Below, one piece after another: positions 16,593 to 26,245 of a stretch of 64,000 nucleotides of DNA. A model generated the notes under the pieces. That model was not told where the DNA came from. It searched no databases and was given only the letters and a program-made list of their open reading frames with translations. Made by a program: the position numbers and the translations under genes. This DNA comes from an uncultured Bacteroides sp. (GTDB lineage Bacteria > Bacteroidota > Bacteroidia > Bacteroidales > Bacteroidaceae), in the NCBI GenBank assembly GCA_900544675.1, contig UQVZ01000015.1, positions 1 to 64,000 of the forward strand, written 5' to 3'. The stretch's first letter is position 1. Every line of letters starts with the position of its first letter.

Positions 16593-16600
16593 CAAAAATA
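16593..16600 (-). promoter_or_regulatory. Promoter -7 box of glycosyltransferase gene
   Basis: Reads TATTTTTG on the minus strand, 25 bp before the ATG at 16567. Confidence 0.65.
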
Positions 16601-16697
16601 GGGTAAAATCCGTTTCGATATAAACATCGGGAATGGAAAATTAAAAATTACTTGCCGCCCTATGTAAGGGAACCAGTCGGGCAAATCCCTATCAGCT

Positions 16698-16713
16698 ATA
16701 GGAAATTTCCTAT
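16698..16713. promoter_or_regulatory. Perfect 16-bp palindrome, candidate operator
   Basis: ATAGGAAATTTCCTAT lies between the divergent promoters of the glycosyltransferase and the DUF4476 lipoprotein, 20 bp upstream of the latter's -33 box. No match to a known operator is claimed. Confidence 0.5.
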
Positions 16714-16732
16714 CCCGAAATAGCGGTTATCC

Positions 16733-16764
16733 TTGGGACAATAGCCTCGTTTTGATTAGCTTTG
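16733..16764 (+). promoter_or_regulatory. Promoter of DUF4476 lipoprotein
   Basis: TTG at 16733-16735 and -7 box TAGCTTTG at 16757-16764, about 21 bp apart. Confidence 0.7.
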
Positions 16765-16790
16765 CACTCATAAAAATAAAAACCGAAGAT

Positions 16791-17450
16791 ATGAGACAAA
16801 CATTAAGCAAAGGATTATTGATAGGAGCACTGTGCATACTGACCTGCGGATGTGGTTCCTTGTTTACAGCATCAAACAAAGAAAAAGTGAGCAACATACG
16901 CCCGGGCATGTCGCAAAACGAAGTACAAGCCATGCTGGGAAAACCTGACTATACCCGTTTCAACGGAGGCATAGAGCAATGGGAATACCGGAACTGCTAT
17001 TATGCATACGGCAATCAGCCGGTCAATGTAACCGTCGACTTCAGCAACGGGAAAGTCATTGCTATGGATTCGTTCGATACACCCGTATATCCGACACATC
17101 CTACCCCTCCCAGAGTAGTGTGCCCTCCTTCTTATCCCAATATACCGACGCCGGAACGTCATACCATGACTCTGAACGAGAAACAATTCAATACGTTCTA
17201 TAAAAGGATGAAAGAAGAACCCTTCGAAGACGACCGGCTCAAGCTATTGAAAGAAGAAACGGAACGTACGGACTTTACATGCGGGCAATGCGCACGCTTG
17301 CTCCAACTGAACAGTTTCGATGATGACAAGCTGACTATGCTGCGTGTACTGGCTCCAGCAATAACCGACAAGGAAAACCTTCGGGAAATTCTGGACACAC
17401 TGACATTCGATTCATCCAAACAAAAGGCAATGCAACTCTTGCGGAACTAA
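16791..17450 (+). CDS. Lipoprotein with BamE/SmpA-like and DUF4476 domains
   Basis: A 219-residue predicted lipoprotein (MRQTLSKGLLIGALCILTCGC). Residues about 30-80 resemble a SmpA/BamE fold (IRPGMSQNEVQAMLGKPDYT, then EQWEYRNCYY). A Pro-rich linker follows (about 95-120) and then a C-terminal DUF4476 domain (about 125-218, MTLNEKQFNTFYKRMKEEPF, GQCARLLQLNSFDDDKLTML). The role is unknown. I prefer 16791 over a start 39 bp upstream, which would fall inside the promoter. A possible operator palindrome lies upstream. The gene is probably monocistronic. Confidence 0.82.
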   Translation: MRQTLSKGLLIGALCILTCGCGSLFTASNKEKVSNIRPGMSQNEVQAMLGKPDYTRFNGGIEQWEYRNCYYAYGNQPVNVTVDFSNGKVIAMDSFDTPVYPTHPTPPRVVCPPSYPNIPTPERHTMTLNEKQFNTFYKRMKEEPFEDDRLKLLKEETERTDFTCGQCARLLQLNSFDDDKLTMLRVLAPAITDKENLREILDTLTFDSSKQKAMQLLRN

Positions 17451-17483
17451 CAGGAGCAACGGTCTTTCTATCCGGCTCTGCTC

Positions 17484-18230
17484 TTAATTCTTAATCGGCA
17501 AACGTTTCCATAACCAGCGTGGAATCATTCGCCAAAACAATACAAGCAAACGGTATCGCCAATCGATAACCACTACACGTTGCTTGCGATGGATGGCGCG
17601 GACTATATGCCGTGCCACCTTTTCGGGATGCATCAGCAAAGGATAATGTTTCCCATCGTTCAGCAAGTCGGTCTTGACAAAACCGGGACGAATATCCGTA
17701 AAGCAGACATGCGTTTTTCCATGCATCCGGGCAAGCTGTTCAAGCGCATCCAGATAGGTATTCTGAAAACGTTTAGTCGCCGAATAGGCAGGAGCAATCC
17801 CCAATCCCTTTGTTCCGGCAATGGAACTGATAACGGCAATGTGCCCTTTCCCTTGCCGGATAAAATAACGGAACGCCACTCCTACGGCACGGATAAACCC
17901 GGTCACATTGGTTTCGGCAGTATCAACCTCAACATCTGACGACAAATCAAAATTCTGATGTCCGATACCCGAACAATGCACATACAAGTCCATCCCTCCT
18001 GTTTCTGCCATCAAAGCTTCCAGCTCGGACTCGGCATTCTCTTTCCGGATATCAAGCACCCGATAGCAGATGCGGGAAGGAGACTGACGCTGGAAAGCTT
18101 TCAACAAGCCTTCCCTGCGTCCAGCTATCCCCAGCATCCAGCCTTCTTTCAACAATAAGCGGGCGATTTCATACCCGATACCGGAAGTTGCTCCGACAAT
18201 AATGGCACGTTTCTGCATGGTTACATTCAT
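17484..18230 (-). CDS. Short-chain dehydrogenase/reductase
   Basis: This 248-residue classical SDR has the cofactor motif VGATSGIG (TGxxxGIG-like), an active-site Ser in VISSIAG and a YSATK (YxxxK) catalytic pair. The C-terminus is basic and hydrophobic (YRLLVLFWRMIPRWLWKRLP), suggesting membrane association. The substrate is unknown. It starts 13 bp after the stop of the giant helicase gene, so it is the last gene of that operon; a start at 18218 (MQKRA) is possible. Presence in the same mRNA as a nuclease-helicase gives no obvious functional link. Confidence 0.88.
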   Translation of the reverse strand: MNVTMQKRAIIVGATSGIGYEIARLLLKEGWMLGIAGRREGLLKAFQRQSPSRICYRVLDIRKENAESELEALMAETGGMDLYVHCSGIGHQNFDLSSDVEVDTAETNVTGFIRAVGVAFRYFIRQGKGHIAVISSIAGTKGLGIAPAYSATKRFQNTYLDALEQLARMHGKTHVCFTDIRPGFVKTDLLNDGKHYPLLMHPEKVARHIVRAIHRKQRVVVIDWRYRLLVLFWRMIPRWLWKRLPIKN

Positions 18231-18243
18231 AGTTCGTTTTTTT

Positions 18244-21200
18244 TCAATGATTGGTCCGTACTTCATATACAAAGGTTTCAGCAAGCGGGACATGGGCTGT
18301 CCTTCGGTTATAATAAAACAATCCATCCAATGGCATACACTCGTTGAGCGGAACAAGTGCCGGAGTCAAGCGGGTGCAAAAAGCCTGATACGAATGATTA
18401 TTGGCACACTCTCCGGTATCATCCCGGTAAAACACAGCATATTGATTGAGCGGGTAAGCGGCTATCAAGCGATTCAATTGCATAGCCAACTGATGTGCTT
18501 CACGGGGAGAAATGCGGTCGAACAGACTGGATACATTAAAGATTACCAGTTCCGACACGACTGCATGTGTTTTCCAAAACGTATGGGGAATATCTTCTAC
18601 TTGTGGATAGAAATTAGCCTGAACATGCCGGTATGCCTCCGACCGGAACAGACTACGGGCTACCTGCCTCATTTCTTCTACCGGATTGACGCACACATAC
18701 GTGCAATCGAGATGTGGTAAACGCCGGCATGCATCTGCAAAAGCGATGCCTGAAGCTCCGCTCTCGTATGCCCAATCGCAAAAGACAACCCGTCCCGACG
18801 CATTGCGTATGGATGAAAACAGCCAGCTTCCTATCACTTCGTAGAAAGCACGGGCAGCACTATAACTACGGCGCATATAATAAAAGGTGTGGAACTGCAC
18901 CCGGTGTGCCAACTCATCGGTCTGCCTGAAATCGTATCGTCCATAAGCTATCTGCTCACGGATACGGGCATCATCGGTGACTGTATTGGTTCCGGCAGGA
19001 AGCAGGTCTGCCACCAAAGCATCGAACGCCTGGGCAAACGTAGGGGCAAGCGGATAATTATCCGAACACAACTCCCATCCCGGCTCCGCATCGGGCAAGT
19101 CAAAGTCGCCCCGGCAAAAGCGGTCAAACGGGACATGGATATAACCGTTATGGATACGGATGTATTCCATCAGCTTATAAAATGTAAGATTGGCTCCCAG
19201 CACGTGCGGATTGCCTACCAGGAAAAGCTGCTTGCGGGCACGGGTAATGGCTACATTCAGCTTGCGGTCAATCAACGAGTCTCCTTCACGGAAGGTATTG
19301 GCGGTCAGGAAATTCAGTTGGTTAAAATCACGCACGGTAAACGAATAGATAATCACATCACGTTGGCTTCCCTGATAACGCTCGACGGTATCGATGGAAA
19401 TCTCCTCAAGTGCCGGAATGCCCAAAGCAGCAATCTCACGCCGAATCATGGCAATCTGGTTCCGATAAGGCACAATAACACCGACCGTCTTGCCGGCATC
19501 GAAATCTTTTCCGGCAAAACGATGGATACGACGGAGCAAGGCGGCAACAATGCGTGCTTCTTCCAGATTACTTTTATCAGAATGCTGTATGTCGGAAGGC
19601 GTTTCGGAAGCAATGAATACCATCCGCCGGTGCAACATCAAGCGGTCGAGATTGTCTTCCGGCTCTACGGAAGTGTATGGCAAAGTTTCTTGCTGGTGCG
19701 GAAGCGGTACTGGTTCCAATTGCTCACGAAGGTAAAACGCATGGTCGGGAAACTCGGCAATGGCGGGATGCATGCGTCCTTGTTTCTGAAGCACGCTACG
19801 GAACTCCGGCTTGCTTTGCCTGTACAATCGTTCGAAAAGCGAATTGCGGCAATCCTCCAGTCCGATACCGAGCAATAAAGGGTCGGTCACCCGGGCTTCT
19901 TCCTCGCCCTGCAAGGCTATGGCAGGCAATTGCTTGTAATCGCCTACCAGAATGAACTTGCCGATGGCATGCTTTCCCTGATGCTGTGCCGAAAGGATAC
20001 CGACCAGGTCAGGTTCCAATATTTGCGAAGCCTCATCAATGATGGCGAGGGTGAAAGATTTCAACTCAAACAGGTAAGGACGGCTGCTGATGGCGGTTGT
20101 AGTCCCGACAAAGATACGGGTACGAAGTATCTTGGCACGGATATCTGCCAGCTTGGGGCACTCTGCCAGGCTATTCTTCAACAGATAAGGCACAAAACGC
20201 TTGTCGCAAGCCAACTCGTTGCCGATACGGATAAAGGGATGGCACTCGGCAATGCCCGAACTGACCAGCATGTTGCAGATTTCATCAACGGCACGGTTCG
20301 TGTACGACAGGAGCAACAAGGTGCTATCGGGCTCGGTCAACGCCTCTTCTACCATATAACGCAAGGCACACGAGGTCTTGCCCGTACCCGGAGGCCCGAC
20401 CAGCAGAAAATAGTCATCGCATTGTTTTTCTTTCAATATCAAGTCATCAAACCTTCCGTACGAACCGTTCAGCGTGCGCGAAGTGTCACGCGTCGGGATA
20501 CGCTTTCCCAACAACAAGGCTTTGCGCTCGGCAGAAGCAGAAAGAAACGTATAAAGTCCACGGAAAGCATTGGAAGCCGAAATGTCCGAATAATCGTGCT
20601 CAATGGCAAAAGTGTCTGTATCCGAACCGATAAGGTCCGGATTCTGTTGCCCGTTGCGCAATTGCACAAGTATCCGTTCGGGATGTATTTCCATCAAGCT
20701 TCCTTTCATCAGGATATGACGGCGCACATCGGGCAAATCATGATAAGCATACAGAATCACGATATCCCCGGTACGGAAATTGGGCAGGAAATCATCGCCT
20801 TGCCTCGGAACGTTCAGTTCGATGAGGTCATATCCCTTGCCGGGTGCACTTTGGCGGCGGGAAGCAATCTGCAAGCCCAGCAAGATATTGCCTGCCTCAA
20901 TCTTTTCGGCAAGCGGAGTATGCCACAATCCGGCAAAGCCGCGCGAAGAATCAGTGTTTCCTCCGGTCTTGCCCAGCAATTGCTCTTTTGCCACAAAGGT
21001 GAAGAATCGCCGGAAATAAGCTTGCTCCAGCGGGTCGCCTTCTTTGAGGGGAAGAATCAAACGGCTCAACTCGGGTTCCTGATAACGGGTCCAGAGTGTG
21101 CCGTAGTCTTTCTTTTCATTCAATGTCTCTACATCTAACTGGTCGATAATGGCATCTATGTGTCCGTTCGCCAATGCCACTTCACCGGTCACAATGTAAT

Positions 21201-22500
21201 TGCGCAAACGGATGCACTCGCGGAACAAGTTCTCCGAGAAATGTTCCAGCATCAATCCGTCCTGATACTTCGAGTAAAGCAAGAGGGTCTGCACATCGTC
21301 GGCACCCAGCCCGAAGTTGTACATCAGCACGCCCTGATAGAGCATCATCTGCACGAAATGGTCTTCTTTATGGCGATGGTTATATTCATCCCGCTTGCCC
21401 GACTTCTGCTCGATAAGCACCTTCAAGTCTTTTTGCAACAAGTCGGCACGCCCTTGAATCCCCAGACTCTCGCAGATGAAAGAAGCCTCCAGAAGGGTAT
21501 GCTTCCGGTCGAAATGTTCCAGGTTATGCGGCAGGATATCGTGTACGAACGAACGGATGTTCATCATCTGCGTCTGTGCCAGGGAATGGAAATTATCCGG
21601 AAGCTCGCACGTACAGAACTCCAATGCTGATGAAGCGAAAAATTTCTTCATCGTATGGGCATAGGTGACGGGAGCGTTTTCCTCCTCATTGATGTAATCA
21701 TCCAGGAACCGCCCGGCAAGGTTTCCCAATAAGATGTGATAAGTGTTTGCCTTCGGCTTGATTTTATGAATGAAATAGTTGAGCGGATGATGGCCGTACT
21801 CGCGGAAACAGGCAGCCAGCGCACTGATGTCAATCAGATAATCGGGATGGACCACCACCAGTTTGGGCACATACTCGTGATGTTCGTTGATGCGCACATC
21901 CAACAGGTTCAATTGCACATTCTCGGCAAGCAGGTCACGCAAGTATGTCAAGTCGCCATCATATCCCCCTTGCATATAGTCGATAACGATAAACGGGTCT
22001 TCCTCGTTATCGGTCGCGGCATAGATTTTTTCTTCGGTCCAACTGGAAACAACCGCACGCACATAGGGCACATGCTTCAATAAGGAGTCATGATAAGGGC
22101 GGTTCTGATGGGGAAGTTCTGTCAAGAGCGACACCGGTATGTCCTCGCCAAAAGCCAAGGATACAAACCGGCACAAGGCGCGCAAATCAGCGAGGTATGT
22201 CTCTTTATCGGCTGATTCGCCATTTCCCATAGCCTTCTTGCCATTACGACGCATGGTCTGGACGGCAAAACGGTCGGAAGGGGTCATGCCTTTCTCCTTG
22301 CATACATAGTCCAACCGCGAGAACAAGTTGGAGAACGAAAGAGTGACCTCACGCGTCAGCTCATAACACGCTTCTTCCAGTACCTTATATAAAGCCGCAT
22401 ATTTAGCCGGTATATTTTCGGGAGCCAACGGCGGCTTGCGGTGTATCTCTTCGATTCGCCGGAACAAATCGAATGCCTGAAGTTCGATGCGTTCCGTCAT
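18244..22500 (-). CDS. PD-(D/E)XK nuclease - SF1 helicase fusion with Rossmann-like tail
   Basis: A 1418-residue protein. Residues about 330-395 have a RecB/Cas4-type nuclease pattern (GRADLL with D352; LIEQKSGK with E364 and K366; then Q384 and Q389). An SF1 DNA2/NAM7-type helicase follows: Walker A VGPPGTGKTS (701-710), Walker B IIDEAS (820-825), motif III GDYKQLP (853-859), TVERYQGSQRDV and VAITRARKQLFLVGNP for motifs V and VI. The last about 220 residues contain a methyltransferase-like pattern (VVFCDWAYESGASGIAF, later SELVIFNVSSLFDRIS), which I infer as a possible Rossmann domain. Dna2-like enzymes process flaps or ends of DNA or RNA; the substrate here is unknown. Two bases separate its start from the upstream lipoprotein stop. 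Confidence 0.85.
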   Translation of the reverse strand: MTERIELQAFDLFRRIEEIHRKPPLAPENIPAKYAALYKVLEEACYELTREVTLSFSNLFSRLDYVCKEKGMTPSDRFAVQTMRRNGKKAMGNGESADKETYLADLRALCRFVSLAFGEDIPVSLLTELPHQNRPYHDSLLKHVPYVRAVVSSWTEEKIYAATDNEEDPFIVIDYMQGGYDGDLTYLRDLLAENVQLNLLDVRINEHHEYVPKLVVVHPDYLIDISALAACFREYGHHPLNYFIHKIKPKANTYHILLGNLAGRFLDDYINEEENAPVTYAHTMKKFFASSALEFCTCELPDNFHSLAQTQMMNIRSFVHDILPHNLEHFDRKHTLLEASFICESLGIQGRADLLQKDLKVLIEQKSGKRDEYNHRHKEDHFVQMMLYQGVLMYNFGLGADDVQTLLLYSKYQDGLMLEHFSENLFRECIRLRNYIVTGEVALANGHIDAIIDQLDVETLNEKKDYGTLWTRYQEPELSRLILPLKEGDPLEQAYFRRFFTFVAKEQLLGKTGGNTDSSRGFAGLWHTPLAEKIEAGNILLGLQIASRRQSAPGKGYDLIELNVPRQGDDFLPNFRTGDIVILYAYHDLPDVRRHILMKGSLMEIHPERILVQLRNGQQNPDLIGSDTDTFAIEHDYSDISASNAFRGLYTFLSASAERKALLLGKRIPTRDTSRTLNGSYGRFDDLILKEKQCDDYFLLVGPPGTGKTSCALRYMVEEALTEPDSTLLLLSYTNRAVDEICNMLVSSGIAECHPFIRIGNELACDKRFVPYLLKNSLAECPKLADIRAKILRTRIFVGTTTAISSRPYLFELKSFTLAIIDEASQILEPDLVGILSAQHQGKHAIGKFILVGDYKQLPAIALQGEEEARVTDPLLLGIGLEDCRNSLFERLYRQSKPEFRSVLQKQGRMHPAIAEFPDHAFYLREQLEPVPLPHQQETLPYTSVEPEDNLDRLMLHRRMVFIASETPSDIQHSDKSNLEEARIVAALLRRIHRFAGKDFDAGKTVGVIVPYRNQIAMIRREIAALGIPALEEISIDTVERYQGSQRDVIIYSFTVRDFNQLNFLTANTFREGDSLIDRKLNVAITRARKQLFLVGNPHVLGANLTFYKLMEYIRIHNGYIHVPFDRFCRGDFDLPDAEPGWELCSDNYPLAPTFAQAFDALVADLLPAGTNTVTDDARIREQIAYGRYDFRQTDELAHRVQFHTFYYMRRSYSAARAFYEVIGSWLFSSIRNASGRVVFCDWAYESGASGIAFADACRRLPHLDCTYVCVNPVEEMRQVARSLFRSEAYRHVQANFYPQVEDIPHTFWKTHAVVSELVIFNVSSLFDRISPREAHQLAMQLNRLIAAYPLNQYAVFYRDDTGECANNHSYQAFCTRLTPALVPLNECMPLDGLFYYNRRTAHVPLAETFVYEVRTNH

Positions 22501-22502
22501 GC

Positions 22503-23306
22503 TCAGATGCCTTCACTCGGAATGTGTTGCACGCAATAAGCCTTCTCCAATGCCGGATAAAGCGAACGGTACGTCTCGGTCACGTCTTGCCACAACACAC
22601 GTGCCGGTATGATATCCGTACGGCTTCCGATAGGAACGGACGCTGCAGAAGCCACCTCTAGGATGTAATTGTACGTACTTCCGTCGGTTAGTTCGATATG
22701 TATCTCGCTCTGTTGAAGCGCTATCTTCTCCGTAAAGATGCCATGCAACGTATTGCCCGATGAAGCTGAAGGGTAAATCGTCACAATACCCGACGTGCCT
22801 CCTTTATCGGTATAAGTAAATACATACTTGCCTCCAGCCTGTACCGGTGCATTGGCTTCAATATCCGTACGGATGGCGAGGGTTTGGCTTTGTGTCAGGT
22901 CTGCCCCATATACCACTCCCTCAACATCTCCTATCTCGTAGATTGTTTCGGGATAAGCTACGGAAACTTGCAACGTGTATTTATTCCATTCATGGTCAGT
23001 AATAAGCAGTTCCGCATCGCCCAGCCCTACCGGAATCACGGTCAGTTCATCTCCGTTATAACGGTAATCAATCACCGCCGTATCCGGATTGTTGATGAGA
23101 TACATACCGTCACCTCCCGAAATGTGAAAGGTAACTCCGGCACTGTAAGGGCTCATCACCAAAACCTCATCCGTAAAACTTATGCTATTACCATCCAAAG
23201 ATACTGCCAGCGAAATGGGAGGATAATCATCCTTGCACGAAGCAAGCGAAACGATGCCTGCCAGCAGAACTGTATATAATAAACTTTTCAATAGGGTCTT
23301 TTTCAT
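22503..23306 (-). CDS. Lipoprotein with Ig-like repeats
   Basis: A 267-residue predicted lipoprotein (MKKTLLKSLLYTVLLAGIVS, Cys in LASCKDD). The mature part is rich in beta-strands with the pattern of bacterial Ig-like domains (ISLAVSLDGNSISF, VTFHISGGDGMY, LTVIPVGLGDAELLI). No enzyme motif is seen. I choose 23306 because an AAGGAGA lies just upstream of that ATG, one of the few Shine-Dalgarno-like sequences in the window. It heads the operon with the nuclease-helicase and SDR genes, which is an odd pairing of a surface protein with nucleic-acid enzymes. Confidence 0.8.
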   Translation of the reverse strand: MKKTLLKSLLYTVLLAGIVSLASCKDDYPPISLAVSLDGNSISFTDEVLVMSPYSAGVTFHISGGDGMYLINNPDTAVIDYRYNGDELTVIPVGLGDAELLITDHEWNKYTLQVSVAYPETIYEIGDVEGVVYGADLTQSQTLAIRTDIEANAPVQAGGKYVFTYTDKGGTSGIVTIYPSASSGNTLHGIFTEKIALQQSEIHIELTDGSTYNYILEVASAASVPIGSRTDIIPARVLWQDVTETYRSLYPALEKAYCVQHIPSEGI

Positions 23307-23339
23307 ATTTTCTCCTTGTTTCAAACATAATCAATGAGA

Positions 23340-23347
23340 CAAAGATA
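23340..23347 (-). promoter_or_regulatory. Promoter -7 box of lipoprotein-helicase-SDR operon
   Basis: Reads TATCTTTG on the minus strand, 33 bp before the ATG at 23306 and downstream of the copA stop. Confidence 0.65.
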
Positions 23348-23396
23348 CGATTTTATTTTAAACGACCAAATGCCCGATACCACAAAATAGAGAATC

Positions 23397-25946
23397 TTAT
23401 CCCTCACTGATCGTATAATCGCCTGCCTTTTCGCTTATCACCTGCTGCAAGGTTTCCAGCGGAAGCACCTTGCCGTCGGTATAGGTAAGGGTCGCCACAG
23501 GAGGGTCTAGCGTGACTTGGGCTTCGACACCTGCGATGGAATTCAACGCCTTTTCCACATACGTGCGGCAATGGTTGCACATCATTCCTTCTACGTGATA
23601 AGTACGGGTCACACCTTGAGCGGCAGGTGTTTCTTTCGTTTCGGGCTGAGCATTCGCTACGGTTTCCTTGACTTCCGGAGCAGGCTCCGACACAATCTGG
23701 GCGGTTTCCGCTTCCTTCCCGATACGTTTCCGGTGCAGGCGCAAGCTATTGGTCACCACACTTACACTACTCATCGCCATAGCTGCTCCGGCTATCATCG
23801 GATTGAGCAGGAATCCGTTAATCGGATACAGGATACCGGCGGCAATGGGCACGCCTATCAGGTTATAGATGAACGCCCAAAACAGATTCTCGCGGATGGT
23901 ACGGGTGGTGAATACCGAAAGACGGATGGCGTCGCTTATCTTGCTCAGGTCGGACGAAATCAAGGTCATTTTAGCTACATCCATCGCCAAATCACTTCCT
24001 TGCCCCATCGCGATGCTGAGGTCGGCTTGTGCCAACGCCGAACTGTCGTTGATGCCGTCACCCACCATCGCCACATGCTTGCCTTCCGCCTGAAGCTGCT
24101 TGACGACCTCCGCCTTGTCTTGCGGAAGCATCTCGGCACGATACTCCCCGATACCTGCCTGGCGGGCGATGGTCTGTGCCGTCACCCGATTGTCTCCGGT
24201 CAGCATAATGACCGAAATGCCTTGGCGTTGCAGGTCCTCGATAGCGGCTTTCGAAGTCGGCTTGATGCGGTCGGCTATGGCAAATACGCCCAATGCCTCT
24301 CCGGCATCGGCAAACCAGATAACCGTCTTGGCTTCGGAAGCGAACGCCTCCGCCTGCTTTTGCAATGCCTCCGGAATGCGGATACCGTTATCTGTCAACA
24401 AACGGAGATTTCCCGCATAATACATTTTGCCGTCCACACTTCCGCGGATACCTTGCCCTGTCAGGCTTTCCACCTGACTTACCGAGGGTACGCTATCTAC
24501 TGAAGGTTGGCTTTCGAAATAATGCACCACGGCACTTGCCAGCGGATGTTCGGAATGTCTCTCCAGCTCACAAAGCACGGCTTGCATACGGACATCCGCG
24601 GTATGCCATACCGCATCGGTCACTACGGGCTTGCCTTCGGTGATGGTACCTGTCTTGTCGAGCACAATGGTATCTATCTTGCGGGCTATCTCCAGGCTTT
24701 CGGCGTCTTTTATCAAAATGCCCTGTTCGGCTCCCTTACCGATACCCACCATGATAGCGGTCGGGGTAGCCAGTCCCAAGGCACAGGGACAAGCGATAAT
24801 CAATACCGTCACGGCGGATAGCAGGCCGTGGGTGAAACCGTTCTCTCCGTCCAGTACCATCCAGAGGATAAAGGTCAGCAAGGCGATGCCCATAATCGTA
24901 GGCACAAAAATACCGGCTATCTTGTCGACCAGTTTCTGTACCGGAGCCTTGCTTCCCTGGGCGTCCTGAACGGCACGGATAATGTGTGCCAGCATCGTGT
25001 CGGCACCTACCTTTTCGGCACAGAAGCGGAAACTTCCTTTCTGGTTGATGGTACCGGCATAGACCTTGTCGGCTTCCTTCTTCCACACCGGAACAGGCTC
25101 CCCGCTCAACATGCTTTCATCGACATACGAACTTCCCTCGCTCACCTTACCGTCTACCGCAATACGCTCGCCCGGCTTCACTTCCAGGACATCGCCCGGC
25201 ATCACCTGAGCGATATCCACCACCTGCATCGTACCGTCGGCATTCACACGGGTCACGGTGCGAGGTTGCAATCCCATCAGTTTCTTGATGGAATTGGAGG
25301 TCTGCCCCTTGGCACGTTCCTCCAGAGTGCGCCCCAATAAGATAAAGGCGATGATGACGCTTGCCGCCTCGAAATAGACATGAGGCGTCACGCCACGCTC
25401 CAGCCAGAAATCGGGGAAGAACAGGTTGAACAGGCTGAACAGGTAAGCAATGCCGGTACTGTTTGCCACCAGCGTATCCATATTCGCCGAACGGTGCTTC
25501 AGTTGTTTCCAGGCATTGATGAAGAATCCTCTCCCCAACCAGAAAACCACGGGCGTGGAAAGTATCCACATAATCCAATCGGCATAGGGCATATTCATAA
25601 AGAACATGCCGATGACCGCCACGGGCAAAGCCAGGGCAATGGCGCACAAGGTGCGGAAGCGCAAATGCCTGTAGCGCTCGGTATGTGCGCTCTCCGCCAC
25701 CTCCACACTGTTCTTTTCCGTATCGGTCACTAGGTCATAGCCCGCATCCTGCACGGCTTGCTTCAACCGGGCAGGCGAGCAAAGCTCCGCATCATATTCT
25801 ACGGTAGCGGTAGCCGCCGCATAATTCACACTTGCCGAACATACGCCGGGCTGGCGGTTCAAGGTCTTGTCTACCCGTGCGGCACAAGCGGCACAACTCA
25901 TGCCCAGCACCGGAAAGGTCTGCTTCTTGGTATTCGGATGGTCCAT
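23397..25946 (-). CDS. copA: Copper-transporting P1B-type ATPase
   Basis: This 849-residue inner-membrane pump exports Cu+. An N-terminal HMA domain has GMSCAACAARV. The core has the actuator SGEPVPV, the transmembrane CPCALG metal-site motif, the phosphorylation site DKTGT and the hinge MVGDGINDS. A linker rich in Glu/Pro/Ala (about 740-775) leads to a second HMA domain at the C-terminus (EGMMCNHCRTYVEKAL). The CPC signature supports Cu+ rather than Zn2+. The C-terminal HMA is unusual outside Bacteroidetes and may act as a tethered chaperone. The gene has its own promoter and no adjacent regulator or CopZ gene. Confidence 0.93.
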   Translation of the reverse strand: MDHPNTKKQTFPVLGMSCAACAARVDKTLNRQPGVCSASVNYAAATATVEYDAELCSPARLKQAVQDAGYDLVTDTEKNSVEVAESAHTERYRHLRFRTLCAIALALPVAVIGMFFMNMPYADWIMWILSTPVVFWLGRGFFINAWKQLKHRSANMDTLVANSTGIAYLFSLFNLFFPDFWLERGVTPHVYFEAASVIIAFILLGRTLEERAKGQTSNSIKKLMGLQPRTVTRVNADGTMQVVDIAQVMPGDVLEVKPGERIAVDGKVSEGSSYVDESMLSGEPVPVWKKEADKVYAGTINQKGSFRFCAEKVGADTMLAHIIRAVQDAQGSKAPVQKLVDKIAGIFVPTIMGIALLTFILWMVLDGENGFTHGLLSAVTVLIIACPCALGLATPTAIMVGIGKGAEQGILIKDAESLEIARKIDTIVLDKTGTITEGKPVVTDAVWHTADVRMQAVLCELERHSEHPLASAVVHYFESQPSVDSVPSVSQVESLTGQGIRGSVDGKMYYAGNLRLLTDNGIRIPEALQKQAEAFASEAKTVIWFADAGEALGVFAIADRIKPTSKAAIEDLQRQGISVIMLTGDNRVTAQTIARQAGIGEYRAEMLPQDKAEVVKQLQAEGKHVAMVGDGINDSSALAQADLSIAMGQGSDLAMDVAKMTLISSDLSKISDAIRLSVFTTRTIRENLFWAFIYNLIGVPIAAGILYPINGFLLNPMIAGAAMAMSSVSVVTNSLRLHRKRIGKEAETAQIVSEPAPEVKETVANAQPETKETPAAQGVTRTYHVEGMMCNHCRTYVEKALNSIAGVEAQVTLDPPVATLTYTDGKVLPLETLQQVISEKAGDYTISEG

Positions 25947-25989
25947 AACTTCTGAGTTTTTATCTGATTCGTATTTATTTTTCTTGATA

Positions 25990-25997
25990 CAAAGTTA
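25990..25997 (-). promoter_or_regulatory. Promoter -7 box of copA
   Basis: Reads TAACTTTG on the minus strand, 43 bp before the ATG. The intergenic stretch 25947-26245 otherwise holds only AT-rich sequence and the MaoC promoter. Confidence 0.65.
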
Positions 25998-26203
25998 GCA
26001 AGCTTGCGCCATATTCCTTTATATTATTATGGATATAATTTATATTTCAGCCTAAAACAAGAGGACGAGTCATCCCCCTTATCACGTCCTTCCATTTAAC
26101 TTTGGTTTAAAATTTAAGTAAAAATAGAAAAAAAGCACACAAAATCTGACATATATTAGCAAAAATATAAAGAAGTGATGCGTGGCTTCTATGAAAATTT
26201 AAT

Positions 26204-26211
26204 TACCTTTG
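26204..26211 (+). promoter_or_regulatory. Promoter -7 box of MaoC gene
   Basis: TACCTTTG, 34 bp before the ATG at 26246. Confidence 0.65.
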
Positions 26212-26245
26212 CTCATCATAACAGGATTTAAAAGATATAAGGTAT

